DNA of 8,349 nt from an uncultured Micrococcus sp. (GCA_946222435.1 CAMIOJ010000082.1:1-8349), one strand, 5' to 3'; positions 1-6,693 are shown, counted from the stretch's first letter. Notes: generated by a model from the sequence alone, not told the origin. Numbers and translations are program-made.

Positions 1-958
1 AGCAGTTGTAGGCCAGCATCTGGTCCGGGAACTCGGCCTTGACGGCCTCGGCGAAGGACTTGGCCAGCTCGAGGTCCGGGGTGCCGGTCTCCATCCAGAT
101 CAGGTCGGAGTAGGGGGCGTAGGCCTTGGCACGGGCGATGCAGGGCTCGATGCCGTTGCGCACCTTGTAGAAGCCCTCGGCGGTGCGCTCGCCGGTGATG
201 AACTCGGCGTCCCGCTCGTCCACGTCCGAGGTGATGAGGGTGGCGGCCTCGGCGTCGGTGCGGGCCACGATCACAGAGGGGACGTCGGCGACGTCCGCGG
301 CCAGGCGGGCCGCGTTGAGCGTGCGGATGTGCTGGCCGGTGGGGATGAGCACCTTGCCGCCGAGGTGGCCGCACTTCTTCTCGGAGGCCAGCTGGTCCTC
401 CCAGTGCACACCGGAGGCGCCGGCCACGATCATGGCCTTCATGAGCTCGTAGGCGTTCAGCGGGCCGCCGAAGCCGGCCTCGGCGTCGGCGACGATCGGC
501 ACGAGCCAGTCCTCGACGGACTGGATGCCCTCGGAGTGCTCGATCTGGTCGGCCCGCAGCAGGGCGTTGTTGATGCGGCGCACGACCTGCGGCACGGAGT
601 TGGCCGGGTACAGGGACTGGTCCGGGTAGGTGTGGCCGGAGAGGTTGGCGTCGGCGGCCACCTGCCAGCCGGAGAGGTAGACGGCGCGCAGCCCGGCCTT
701 GACCTGCTGCACGGCCTGGTTGCCGGTGAGGGCGCCCAGTGCGTTGGTGAAGCGGCCCTCGGCGTGCTCCTCGGTGAGCTGCTTCCACAGCTTCTCGGAG
801 CCGCGGCGGGCGAGGGTGTGCTCCTCCTGGACCCGGCCGCGGAGCCTGACGACCTCCTCGGCGGAGAAGGTGCGCTCGGTGGTGGCCCAGCGGGGGTCCT
901 CCTCCCAGCTCTTGCGGATCTGCTCGGCGGTGCGGGCGGTGGTGTTCGTCTCGGTCAT
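1..958 (-). CDS. aceA: Isocitrate lyase, 3' end cut by window edge
   Basis: Isocitrate lyase splits isocitrate into glyoxylate and succinate, the first committed step of the glyoxylate shunt in the cytoplasm, needed for growth on acetate and fatty acids. About 319 residues are visible, reading from ATG at 958 to the left edge; the family is usually about 430 residues, so the last quarter lies outside. The catalytic signature KKCGH is at residues 194-198, with the Cys at 196, matching the E. coli enzyme within one residue. Also visible are the N-terminal SWEEDPRW segment, a Mg-binding type stretch ADAEAGFGG near residue 156, HWEDQLASEKKCGH, and LAYNC at the edge. The start is supported by GAGAGGA about 8-10 bases upstream. 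It is divergent from a RamB-type regulator, the expected controller. Intact as far as seen. Confidence 0.97.
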   Translation of the reverse strand, partial: MTETNTTARTAEQIRKSWEEDPRWATTERTFSAEEVVRLRGRVQEEHTLARRGSEKLWKQLTEEHAEGRFTNALGALTGNQAVQQVKAGLRAVYLSGWQVAADANLSGHTYPDQSLYPANSVPQVVRRINNALLRADQIEHSEGIQSVEDWLVPIVADAEAGFGGPLNAYELMKAMIVAGASGVHWEDQLASEKKCGHLGGKVLIPTGQHIRTLNAARLAADVADVPSVIVARTDAEAATLITSDVDERDAEFITGERTAEGFYKVRNGIEPCIARAKAYAPYSDLIWMETGTPDLELAKSFAEAVKAEFPDQMLAYNC

Positions 959-1079
959 GGTCCTGGTCCTCTCTGGGGGAGTGGCGGGGTGCTTCGCTGC
1001 GGTGGTGCGGCGTCGCCTCCCGGGGTGTGGACACCACCCTGGACCGCCTCCGCAGTGCCCGGTACCGGTTGCCGCGGGA

Positions 1080-1108
1080 AACTTCCGACCCGATTCCCGA
1101 TCTGTCAA
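1080..1108 (-). promoter_or_regulatory. Candidate aceA promoter
   Basis: On the minus strand, a perfect TTGACA (1103-1108) is followed after 17 bases by GAAGTT (1080-1085), which keeps the conserved second A and final T of a -10 box. It would start transcription about 115 bases ahead of the aceA ATG. The surrounding stretch 1079-1175 is visibly richer in A and T than the rest of the gap. The -10 match is weak, so this is a candidate only. Confidence 0.35.
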
Positions 1109-1125
1109 AAAACGCAGAAGTTCGC
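1080..1125. promoter_or_regulatory. Inverted AACTTC pair, candidate RamB operators
   Basis: AACTTC at 1080-1085 and its exact reverse complement GAAGTT at 1117-1122 lie 37 bases apart. The second sits in CGCAGAAGTTCGC (1113-1125), which on the minus strand reads GCGAACTTCTGCG. This resembles the AACTTTGC core I recall for RamB sites in Corynebacterium glutamicum, with one extra base. One copy covers the proposed aceA -10 and the other lies just upstream of its -35, a layout suited to control by the neighbouring regulator. The assignment is by resemblance and position only. Confidence 0.3.
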
Positions 1126-1219
1126 CACGGGGATCTCCGTAGGGCAGAATTGCGTGCCATACCGACGAAAGCCGCGTGAAATGTGACAGCTCTGCCTCCC
1201 GCGGGGGTGTGACCGCCGC

Positions 1220-1225
1220 TACTCT
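1220..1225 (+). promoter_or_regulatory. -10 box for a leaderless ramB transcript
   Basis: TACTCT fits the actinobacterial TANNNT -10 pattern and ends 7 bases before the ATG at 1233, so transcription would start at or next to the A of the start codon. No ribosome binding site precedes this ATG, consistent with leaderless translation. No convincing -35 is visible. Confidence 0.45.
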
Positions 1226-1232
1226 CGTCGCC

Positions 1233-2708
1233 ATGACTCCCGCCCCGGATCCCATGGACGCCGCCCCGCGCGTCGACCCGCTCGTGCTCGGTCGCCGACT
1301 GCGCCATCTGCGTCGCGGCGCCGGCAGGACGCTGTCCGACGTCTCCGGGCGGGTCGGGGTGACGGCCTCGCACCTGTCCCTTGTGGAGAACGGGCATCGC
1401 GAGCCGCGGCTGAACCTGCTGTCCGCGCTCGCCGAGGTGTACGGCGTCGCCGTGGAGGACCTGCTGAGGCCGGAGGCGCCGAGCCGGCGTGCCGCCCTGG
1501 AGGTGGCGGTCGAGCGGGCGCAGCGCGGGCCGCTGTTCCAGCGGCTGGGCCTGCCGGCGCTGAAGATCGGCCCGCGCACGCCGGACGAGGTCCTCGAGGT
1601 GATCGCCGGGCTCCAGGCGGAGCTCGACCGGCAGATGGCGGAGCGGGTCTCCACGCCGGAGGAGGCTCGCCGTGCGAACAGCGCCCTGCGTGAGGAGATG
1701 CGGGCCTGCGGGAACCACTATGCGGAGCTGGAGCGCACGGCGCAGGAGCTGCGTGAGGTGGTGGATGCGGTGGACGGTCCGCTGACCCATCACCAGGTCT
1801 CGGCCCTGGCCTCACACCTGGGCTTCGCCGTGCGCTTCGTGCCGGACCTGCCGCATTCCACGCGTTCGGTCACGGACCTGAAGAACCACAGGATCTACCT
1901 GGCCCGGTCGCGGCGCCCTGACCATGACCCGCGCGCCGTCCTGCTGCAGGCCGTGTGCTCCTCGGTCCTCGGCCTGGGCGAGCCGGAGGACTATGCGGAC
2001 TTCCTGCGCCAGCGCGTCTACACGAACTACCTGGCGGCGGCGATGATGATGCCGGAGCGGGCCACGGTGCGCCTGCTGCTGGAGGCGAAGGAGCGGCGGG
2101 ACGTGTCCGTGGACGACCTCCGGGACCGCTTCGGCGTCTCCTGGGAGTCCGCCGCGCACCGGTTCACGAACCTGGCCACCGAGCACCTGGGGCTGACCTG
2201 CCACTTCGCGAAGGTTCACGAGTCCGGGGTGTTCCACAAGGCGTACGAGAACGACGGCATCCCGTTCCCCACCGACCACATCGGGGCGATCGAGGGGCAG
2301 ACGGCGTGCCGCCACTGGGTCAGCCGGCAGGTGTTCGACGTGGCGGACCACATCGGCGCGTTCCCCCAGTACACGGACACGCCCGCGGGCACGTTCTGGA
2401 GTGCGGCGGTGGTGGAGCCGACGTCCACGGGCTTCTACTCGTTGGCGGTCGGCGTCCCGTTCGACGGGGCCAAGTGGATGCGCGGGCATGACACCACCGC
2501 GCGGACCACCAGCCGGTGCCCGGACCCCGAGTGCTGCCGGATGCCCTCACCGGAGCTGGAGGCGGCGTGGGGCGGGCAGGCCTGGCCGGCGGCCCGCGCC
2601 AACGCACACCTGCTCGCCGCCATGCCCAGCGGTGCGTTCCCGGGGGTGGAGGAGGTCCAGGTGTTCGAGTTCCTCCAGACGCAGGAGAAGAACTGGTCGC
2701 CGGGGTGA
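1233..2708 (+). CDS. ramB: RamB/ScfR-family regulator of acetate and glyoxylate metabolism
   Basis: A 491-residue transcription factor, close to the roughly 475 residues of mycobacterial and corynebacterial RamB. An XRE-type helix-turn-helix spans residues 19-77 (GRRLRHLRR, then SHLSLVENGHREP). A coiled linker follows, rich in ELxxxM/ELER segments (about 125-180), then an ImmA/IrrE-like region (about 186-320). The usual HExxH zinc motif of that fold is replaced by LLQAVCSSVLG, so it is probably a sensing fold and not a protease. The C-terminal short-chain fatty acyl regulator region holds CRHW (about 358) and a Cys cluster CPDPECC (about 428). Family members repress or tune aceA/aceB with acyl-CoA-linked signals; divergence from aceA supports that role. 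ATG 1233 was preferred over an in-frame ATG at 1176, which would give a poorly conserved leader and ignore the TACTCT box. ATG 1254 is a possible alternative. Confidence 0.88.
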   Translation: MTPAPDPMDAAPRVDPLVLGRRLRHLRRGAGRTLSDVSGRVGVTASHLSLVENGHREPRLNLLSALAEVYGVAVEDLLRPEAPSRRAALEVAVERAQRGPLFQRLGLPALKIGPRTPDEVLEVIAGLQAELDRQMAERVSTPEEARRANSALREEMRACGNHYAELERTAQELREVVDAVDGPLTHHQVSALASHLGFAVRFVPDLPHSTRSVTDLKNHRIYLARSRRPDHDPRAVLLQAVCSSVLGLGEPEDYADFLRQRVYTNYLAAAMMMPERATVRLLLEAKERRDVSVDDLRDRFGVSWESAAHRFTNLATEHLGLTCHFAKVHESGVFHKAYENDGIPFPTDHIGAIEGQTACRHWVSRQVFDVADHIGAFPQYTDTPAGTFWSAAVVEPTSTGFYSLAVGVPFDGAKWMRGHDTTARTTSRCPDPECCRMPSPELEAAWGGQAWPAARANAHLLAAMPSGAFPGVEEVQVFEFLQTQEKNWSPG

Positions 2709-2748
2709 TGCGGGTGCACCGCCGGCCGTCACCGTGGTGGCTTCGACC

Positions 2749-2769
2749 CGGCCCCGACGAGACGGGCCG
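2749..2769. terminator. Candidate bidirectional hairpin between convergent genes
   Basis: CGGCCC (2749-2754) pairs with GGGCCG (2764-2769) around a 9-base loop, in the 76-base gap between two convergent genes. There is no T run on either side, so if it terminates transcription it is not a classical intrinsic terminator. It is short and GC-rich, and chance is possible. Confidence 0.35.
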
Positions 2770-2784
2770 CTCGTGGCGAGGAGG

Positions 2785-3537
2785 TCATGGGCCTGGTGGC
2801 GATGAGGGCGGCGAAGAAGACGTGTCGGGATCGGAGAACCGGTCCTTGATGATTCTGGTGTCGTACCGGGGGTCGTTGGAGCGTTCCTCGCGGTGGGCGA
2901 AGACGCTGGGGTCGTGGGAGCAGGACGTGGTGACGATCACCATCGTGTGCTCGGGGGAGACGTCGAAGTCGACGTCCGGCTTGCCGGGAGCCCGCAAGGC
3001 GATGAAACGGCTGTCGCGTCCGCGGGGTCCTTGTCCGGTGTTGGTCTCGTCCCAGCCGTTGGCGTGTGCCCAGTCTCGTGCCTGCTCCAAGGCGGTCTCG
3101 GGGTCCTCGACGCCGGGGCCCTTCAGGGTCCGGTTGAAGTCGATGCCGCGTTCTTCGGGGTCTTGGAGTTCGCTGCCGCAGGTCAGGGCGGGGTGTTTCA
3201 GGAAGTTCTCGGGCTCCAGGTCCGGCCCGGTGTAGGCCGGTGGGTCATCGGTGCCGTCGGGTTCGTGCCAGGGGCCGGCGACGTGCTCGGCGAAGGATCC
3301 GGTGGTCTTCTCCATCGCGGTGGTCATCTCGTCTCGGGTGGGGTCTTCGCCCAGGGGCGTCGGGACCGGCCCGGTGCTGCTCGCGTCAGAGGTGGGGGGC
3401 ATGGACGCTCCTGTGGTGGATTCGGTGGACGGTTCGTTGCTGTGAGGCAGGCATCCAGTGAGCGCCAGGGAGAGGACACCGGCGCAGACGACGAGACGGC
3501 CACGTCGGGAGGACGTCAGGACAGTACGGTGCATCAT
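2785..3537 (-). CDS. Secreted lipoprotein, candidate orphan immunity protein
   Basis: A 250-residue lipoprotein of no named family that I recognise. A short positive N-terminus, a hydrophobic stretch VVCAGVLSLALTGC and a lipobox with Cys 29 predict export and lipid anchoring on the outer face of the membrane. Residues 30-75 are a Ser/Thr/Pro-rich linker. The folded part has Cys 120 (ALTCGS) and Cys 206 (TTSCSHDP), a probable disulfide, with ARDWAHANGW between them; the tail is Ser/Pro-rich. It is paralogous to the lipoprotein at 4716-5468: same length, lipid Cys also at 29, matching C...DP...G.I and HxxGW-type stretches. Its ATG overlaps the stop of the upstream hydrolase remnant (ATGA, 3534-3537), so it was translationally coupled to a gene that is now broken. 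A protective role against the hydrolase is inference. Confidence 0.8.
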   Translation of the reverse strand: MMHRTVLTSSRRGRLVVCAGVLSLALTGCLPHSNEPSTESTTGASMPPTSDASSTGPVPTPLGEDPTRDEMTTAMEKTTGSFAEHVAGPWHEPDGTDDPPAYTGPDLEPENFLKHPALTCGSELQDPEERGIDFNRTLKGPGVEDPETALEQARDWAHANGWDETNTGQGPRGRDSRFIALRAPGKPDVDFDVSPEHTMVIVTTSCSHDPSVFAHREERSNDPRYDTRIIKDRFSDPDTSSSPPSSPPGP

Positions 3538-4275
3538 GGCCGCCGCCGATTCACGCCGTTCGAGAGATCCACGCCCTCGTCCAACGGGGCCAGGGCCTCG
3601 TTCAGGTCTTCAAGCCCGGAGCGCAGTTCCTGCTTGCCCCATCGGGCCACTGCTTGTCCTCCGTCGATCGTGTGATTGAACGCGTCCACGGACACGTCCG
3701 TCAGTGTGGTGGTGCCCCATTGCGCGACGTCGACCGGCCAAGGCATCACTGCGAGTTGCTGACTCTGCGCAGCATCCACTGCAGCGTTCCACTTCGTGAT
3801 CATGTCCGTGGCGTTCTCCCGAAGCTCCTGCTGTGATGCATCGACGACCTCTTCGTATCGTGTGGGGTCCAAAGCCTGGATGGCGTCCAGTCTGGCATCC
3901 CAAGGCGACTGAGGGATCAGCGGTACCTCTTCACCGTGGCCGTTGACGATGTCGACCACGCTGTTCACTGACTGGGTACCGCGCTCCAGGTATCCGAGCC
4001 CGGGGTCATCGGTTGCGTGGGGGCGCGTTGTCGGGACCTTCGACCATGCCGTGTCCTGTGGTGGCCTTGCCGGACGAGGTACTGTCTCCGTCCGAAGAAA
4101 ACGCCTTGCCGCCGAACCCGCTGCTGGTGGGGGTGATGCGGCGGTCCACGCTCCGCACCGGCATGAGCCAGTTTCCGAGGCGGGAGGCGATGGTGTCCTG
4201 GTCTGCCACCGTGGCGTAGACCTCGGGGCGGCCCTGCTCGTCCCGTGCGACGTTCAACGACTCGGCATCCGGCAC
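3534..4275 (-). pseudogene. 5'-truncated, frameshifted DUF1023-type hydrolase
   Basis: Two pieces in different frames form one protein. Frame one runs from 4275 (GTG, just after an in-frame TGA at 4285-4287) to a TGA at 4006; frame two is open from upstream of 4019 to the stop at 3534. Removing one base from the G5 run at 4019-4023 joins them into 246 residues, reading APHATDDPGLGYLERG across the joint. The first part looks like the C-terminal half of an alpha/beta hydrolase: an acid strand VYATVADQDTIAS, then SGFGGKAF, then the candidate catalytic His in PHATDDPGLGY. About 150 helical residues follow, with RWGKQEL and DLNEALAPL. The nucleophile elbow and everything before it are missing. VYATVADQDTIAS aligns with YLIQNPKDSIALA of the intact hydrolase at 5465-6316. 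The gene ends in an ATGA overlap with the lipoprotein. The frameshift could be a sequencing error; the 5' loss could not. Confidence 0.7.
4019..4023. other. Homopolymer frameshift site
   Basis: This run of five G (five C on the coding strand) is the simplest point at which one extra base breaks the hydrolase remnant. The 742-base span 3534-4275 becomes an exact multiple of three when one base is removed, and the frame then carries a sensible DUF1023-like sequence through the joint. Confidence 0.6.
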
Positions 4276-4302
4276 GCGATCCCGTCACACCCCTTACACA
4301 CA

Positions 4303-4437
4303 GGGATTGACAAGCCCCCCGAGCAGGTCGAGGCCGTGCGGGCCTCTGTGGCCGGGGGCCAGCCTGTGGCAGCGGTCGCCCGTTCATTCGGGGTCTCACG
4401 TCCCACGATCTACAAGGCGCTCGGGGCGCCCCAGTGA
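4303..4437 (+). pseudogene. 3' fragment of a serine recombinase (resolvase/invertase)
   Basis: The last 40 or so codons before the TGA at 4435-4437 read PEQVEAVRASVAGGQPVAA then VARSFGVSRPTIYKAL, the classic C-terminal helix-turn-helix of Hin/resolvase-type serine recombinases: a scan helix, then VSRxTIYxAL as recognition helix. The catalytic N-terminal domain with its Ser and Arg residues is absent. The frame continues upstream only as unrelated sequence antisense to the hydrolase remnant, so the left limit is approximate. It marks a decayed mobile element or invertible segment and is not expected to be functional. Confidence 0.7.
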
Positions 4438-4715
4438 CTATGCCCAAGGCTCACGCGGCCTGAAGTCCCCTGGGGCTCGGCGCCGGATCAGCGTGCCCAC
4501 CGCGTGGAGACAACGGCTACCACTACCTGAACCAGCTCCCTCTTTGGGGCAGGGCGTGGGCCGGAGCCGCATCTTTACCTACGGGCACACAGAACATCAC
4601 AGATCGCATATCGCCGATGCGCTGCATTAGGCGTTTCATGGGCGTCATCGCTCGCGTCGGTCTTCTCAACGGCTGGTCGAAGAGGGCGGCTCTGGATTCT
4701 GTGTGGCGTCGGTCG
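4438..4715. other. Gene-free stretch downstream of two genes
   Basis: These 278 bases lie between the recombinase fragment and the end of the lipoprotein gene. I see no supported gene on either strand, no clear terminal inverted repeats and no tRNA. A weak inverted repeat TCTTC/GAAGA (4661-4665 and 4679-4683) could aid termination of the operon to the right but has no T tract. The stretch probably contains further remnants of the deleted or mobile DNA. Confidence 0.5.
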
Positions 4716-5468
4716 TCAGTGGCCCGGGCTCGTCAGTGAGGGGCCGGGCTGCTCGCCCGGGGGCAGGGAGTATTCCTGGTAGTCCGGAGAGCGGCGCTCG
4801 GCCTCCCAGTCGTACTCGGCCTGGGGGATGCCGAACCCGTTGTCCAGATGGGACCGGACCATCTGGTTGCCCTTCGGCATGTCCACGCAAGGGCCGCTGG
4901 CGTCGATATACACGACGGACTCCCCGCCGCCGTGGTCGTAGAGCGCCTGGATTTCGAGTCTGGTCTCGGCGTGCTCGGCGGTGTACAGCGTGTTTAGTGG
5001 CGCCTCCGGGCGGATGCCGTCCGCAGGCGTGACAGTCCAACCGTGTGCGGTTAGGTACGGCTTGACCTCGTCGGCGACGGCTTGGGCCTCTTCGAGGTTC
5101 TTCACACTGCGGCCAGTGGAGGCCGACCACTCGACGATGTCGCCCATGGCTGCGGGGTCATACTGGCCGGTGCAGGTGGTCTGGCGCAGCGTCTTCACCC
5201 TCGGCGATCCGAGCGCAGAGGCGATCTGGGGCATGTGCTCCTCGAGGAGTTTCTGCTGGGCGTTGAGACTCTGCTGTGGTTCGTCGGTATGCATCGACTC
5301 CTCCAGAGAGGTCGAGGGGGCGGACTGAGAGGCAGACAGGCTCGTCGAGCCGTCGTGGGGTGTGCCGGCCGGAGGGTCGCCGCACGCGGACAGCCCGAGA
5401 CACAGCGCGGCACCGAGGACCACCGCTCGAAGTGACGACTGAGGTTCGATGGCAACGGAGCAACTCAT
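4716..5468 (-). CDS. Secreted lipoprotein, candidate immunity protein
   Basis: A 250-residue lipoprotein, last gene of the four-gene minus-strand operon. The N-terminus has a hydrophobic segment AVVLGAALCLGLSAC and a lipobox with Cys 29, so the mature protein should sit on the outer membrane face. A Ser-rich linker (31-60) precedes a folded part with Cys 99 (QTTCTGQYDP) and Cys 194 (SGPCVDMP), TAHGW at 140-144, and a Pro-rich tail. Length, lipid Cys position, Cys spacing and the HGW stretch match the lipoprotein at 2785-3537, although overall identity looks low. ATG 5468 overlaps the hydrolase stop (ATGA, 5465-5468), coupling its synthesis to the enzyme. This is the arrangement of an effector followed by its membrane-anchored immunity protein, as with the S. 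aureus lipase TslA and lipoprotein TilA. That role is inference; a chaperone or receptor role is also possible. Confidence 0.82.
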   Translation of the reverse strand: MSCSVAIEPQSSLRAVVLGAALCLGLSACGDPPAGTPHDGSTSLSASQSAPSTSLEESMHTDEPQQSLNAQQKLLEEHMPQIASALGSPRVKTLRQTTCTGQYDPAAMGDIVEWSASTGRSVKNLEEAQAVADEVKPYLTAHGWTVTPADGIRPEAPLNTLYTAEHAETRLEIQALYDHGGGESVVYIDASGPCVDMPKGNQMVRSHLDNGFGIPQAEYDWEAERRSPDYQEYSLPPGEQPGPSLTSPGH

Positions 5469-6316
5469 CGGGGGCGTTCCTCTCCCGTAGCGTCTTTGTA
5501 TGCTGCATCCAAGGTTGCCAGGGGGAAGTCGTTAACCGTGTCGAATTCCTCCGTGTGCTTGCGGAGCGGATCCCGCTCCCCAAACCAGTTGTTCTCCATC
5601 CCGATCTCGGGATAGACGCCCTCCTCGTAAAGGACACCCCGGACGTTCTTCAGCGCCAGGGTGTTCCCTTGGAACATGAAGTCGACCGACGTCGACCCCC
5701 CGAGTGCACCCTGAGCAGGCTGGAAGCCCTGTGCCAGGGCGATGCTGTCTTTCGGATTCTGGATCAGATACCGCTCCGTGTGAGGGTTGGGCAGAGAAAA
5801 GGCCGGATCTCCGGAATCGTCCCCCAGGGCCCCGCGCAACCGCTCCACACCTTGGCCCGGACCGGCGGGGGCGATGTAGACGTGGGCATCCAGAATCATG
5901 CCCTGCTTCTCGCCGGATCCCACCATGGCGGACCCGGCGGAGTGAGAGGCCCACACCTTCCTCGGATCCGTGCCGTCGGCGTCGGTCTGCAACTCCAGGG
6001 CACGGTCGAAGGCAGCCAGCCGAGGGCCGCCCTCACGGTTGTAGCGCGGATCGATGTTGTCTGGCACCTCAGGCGGCAACTGCGTGCCCGCCCAGTAGAC
6101 CGAGTACGTCCCCAGCGGGTCGTCTCCGTCCATACCGTCCAATGAGGTGTTGTACCCCTGGACGCTGGTCATGGTGCCGAACCCTGGGTGGAGGGCACCC
6201 AGCAGTGCGACGTCGTCGGGGCTCAGCGCGGCGACGGCCTCCCGGAGGTCTTCCACCAGCTGGTCCGCAGAGGCTTGCAGCCTTGTCTGGGCATGCGCGG
6301 TCAATTCCGCGGCCAT
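5465..6316 (-). CDS. DUF1023-type alpha/beta hydrolase, candidate type VII lipase effector
   Basis: A 283-residue alpha/beta hydrolase resembling the DUF1023 family. Residues 1-40 are helical (HAQTRLQASADQLVEDLREAV). The core has GFGTMTSVQGYNTSLDG (45-61) as the oxyanion strand and loop, a nucleophile elbow SHSAG with Ser 126 (124-128), the strand ILDAHVYIAPAGPG (141-154), a candidate acid Asp 190 in IQNPKDSIAL and a candidate His 254 in LRKHTEEFD. The first Gly of the usual GxSxG is Ser here. No signal peptide or membrane segment is present, so export, if any, needs a dedicated system. ATG 6316 has GGAG four bases upstream and lies in the end of the preceding gene (16-nt overlap); an in-frame ATG at 6490 would lie deep inside that gene and add a Pro/Arg-rich, unlikely leader. 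The substrate is unknown; DUF1023 members are usually predicted to be lipases or esterases. Confidence 0.8.
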   Translation of the reverse strand: MAAELTAHAQTRLQASADQLVEDLREAVAALSPDDVALLGALHPGFGTMTSVQGYNTSLDGMDGDDPLGTYSVYWAGTQLPPEVPDNIDPRYNREGGPRLAAFDRALELQTDADGTDPRKVWASHSAGSAMVGSGEKQGMILDAHVYIAPAGPGQGVERLRGALGDDSGDPAFSLPNPHTERYLIQNPKDSIALAQGFQPAQGALGGSTSVDFMFQGNTLALKNVRGVLYEEGVYPEIGMENNWFGERDPLRKHTEEFDTVNDFPLATLDAAYKDATGEERPR

Positions 6317-6693
6317 GGCGCTCCGTAGGCCGTCTGTAGCCGACCGCGCAGCTCCTCCTCGGCCTGCTCCCGCTCCGGCCCTGCCACCTCGGCCCGGCGT
6401 CTCCGGGTCCGGTCGAACGCATCGGCCAGAGACTCCAGGGCTCGGGCGAGTCCCCGGGAAACCTGCCTCAGCTCGTCGGTGCGACGGCACGGGGCCGAGA
6501 AACCCGAGTAGAGCGTCTCGTCCTCGTCCGTCCCGGAGTACATTCGCAGCACTGCACGCCAGTCCTCCTGCATGCCGGACACCCCGTCCTCGAGGGCCTC
6601 GACAGCGCGCAGGAGTGTCGAAGCCGCCTCGCGCACCGGTTCTCCCGGCGGAACATGATCGGTTCCGGACAGGTCGACGGTCAGCGTTGTCAC
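6301..6693 (-). CDS. Small helical partner protein
   Basis: A 130-residue, mostly helical protein with no signal peptide. After a short beta-like N-terminus (TTLTVDLSG), helices run from about 20-57, 66-97 and 98-122. Residues 38-52 carry the pattern W..VL..Y (Trp 45, Tyr 52), like the helical region found at the N-terminus of many actinobacterial DUF1023 proteins, and the last helix is rich in Glu and Arg (EREQAEEELRGRLQ). The GTG at 6693 was chosen because it overlaps the previous stop as GTGA (6690-6693); another GTG at 6756 would overlap that gene by 67 bases. The closest ribosome binding site, GGAGGG, is about 15 bases upstream, so translation may depend on coupling. It may be the detached helical half of the hydrolase, or a separate partner like the Lap proteins of LXG toxins. 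Confidence 0.7.
   Translation of the reverse strand: MTTLTVDLSGTDHVPPGEPVREAASTLLRAVEALEDGVSGMQEDWRAVLRMYSGTDEDETLYSGFSAPCRRTDELRQVSRGLARALESLADAFDRTRRRRAEVAGPEREQAEEELRGRLQTAYGAPWPRN

Noticed and set aside
329..1186. Long open frame on the plus strand
   Set aside because: It is antisense to isocitrate lyase, which is unmistakable on the minus strand; the translation is Gly/Leu-rich GC-skew sequence.
1219..2489. Long minus-strand open frames opposite the RamB-type gene
   Set aside because: The sequence is Arg/Pro/Ala-rich with no motif, as expected opposite a high-GC gene.
2893..3675. 260-codon plus-strand frame
   Set aside because: It covers a lipoprotein gene on the other strand that has a clear lipobox and a coupled start; the plus frame has only Gly/Val-rich filler.
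3965..4447. Minus-strand frame of 160 codons across the deletion scar
   Set aside because: It has no motif, is Arg/Pro-rich and conflicts with both the hydrolase remnant frames and the recombinase fragment.
4661..4683. TCTTC/GAAGA inverted repeat as a terminator
   Set aside because: Only five pairs around a 13-base loop with no T tract; too weak to list as a terminator.
6317..6490. Upstream ATG at 6490 as the hydrolase start
   Set aside because: It would add 58 Pro/Arg/Gly-rich residues and overlap the preceding gene by nearly 190 bases; ATG 6316 has its own GGAG site.
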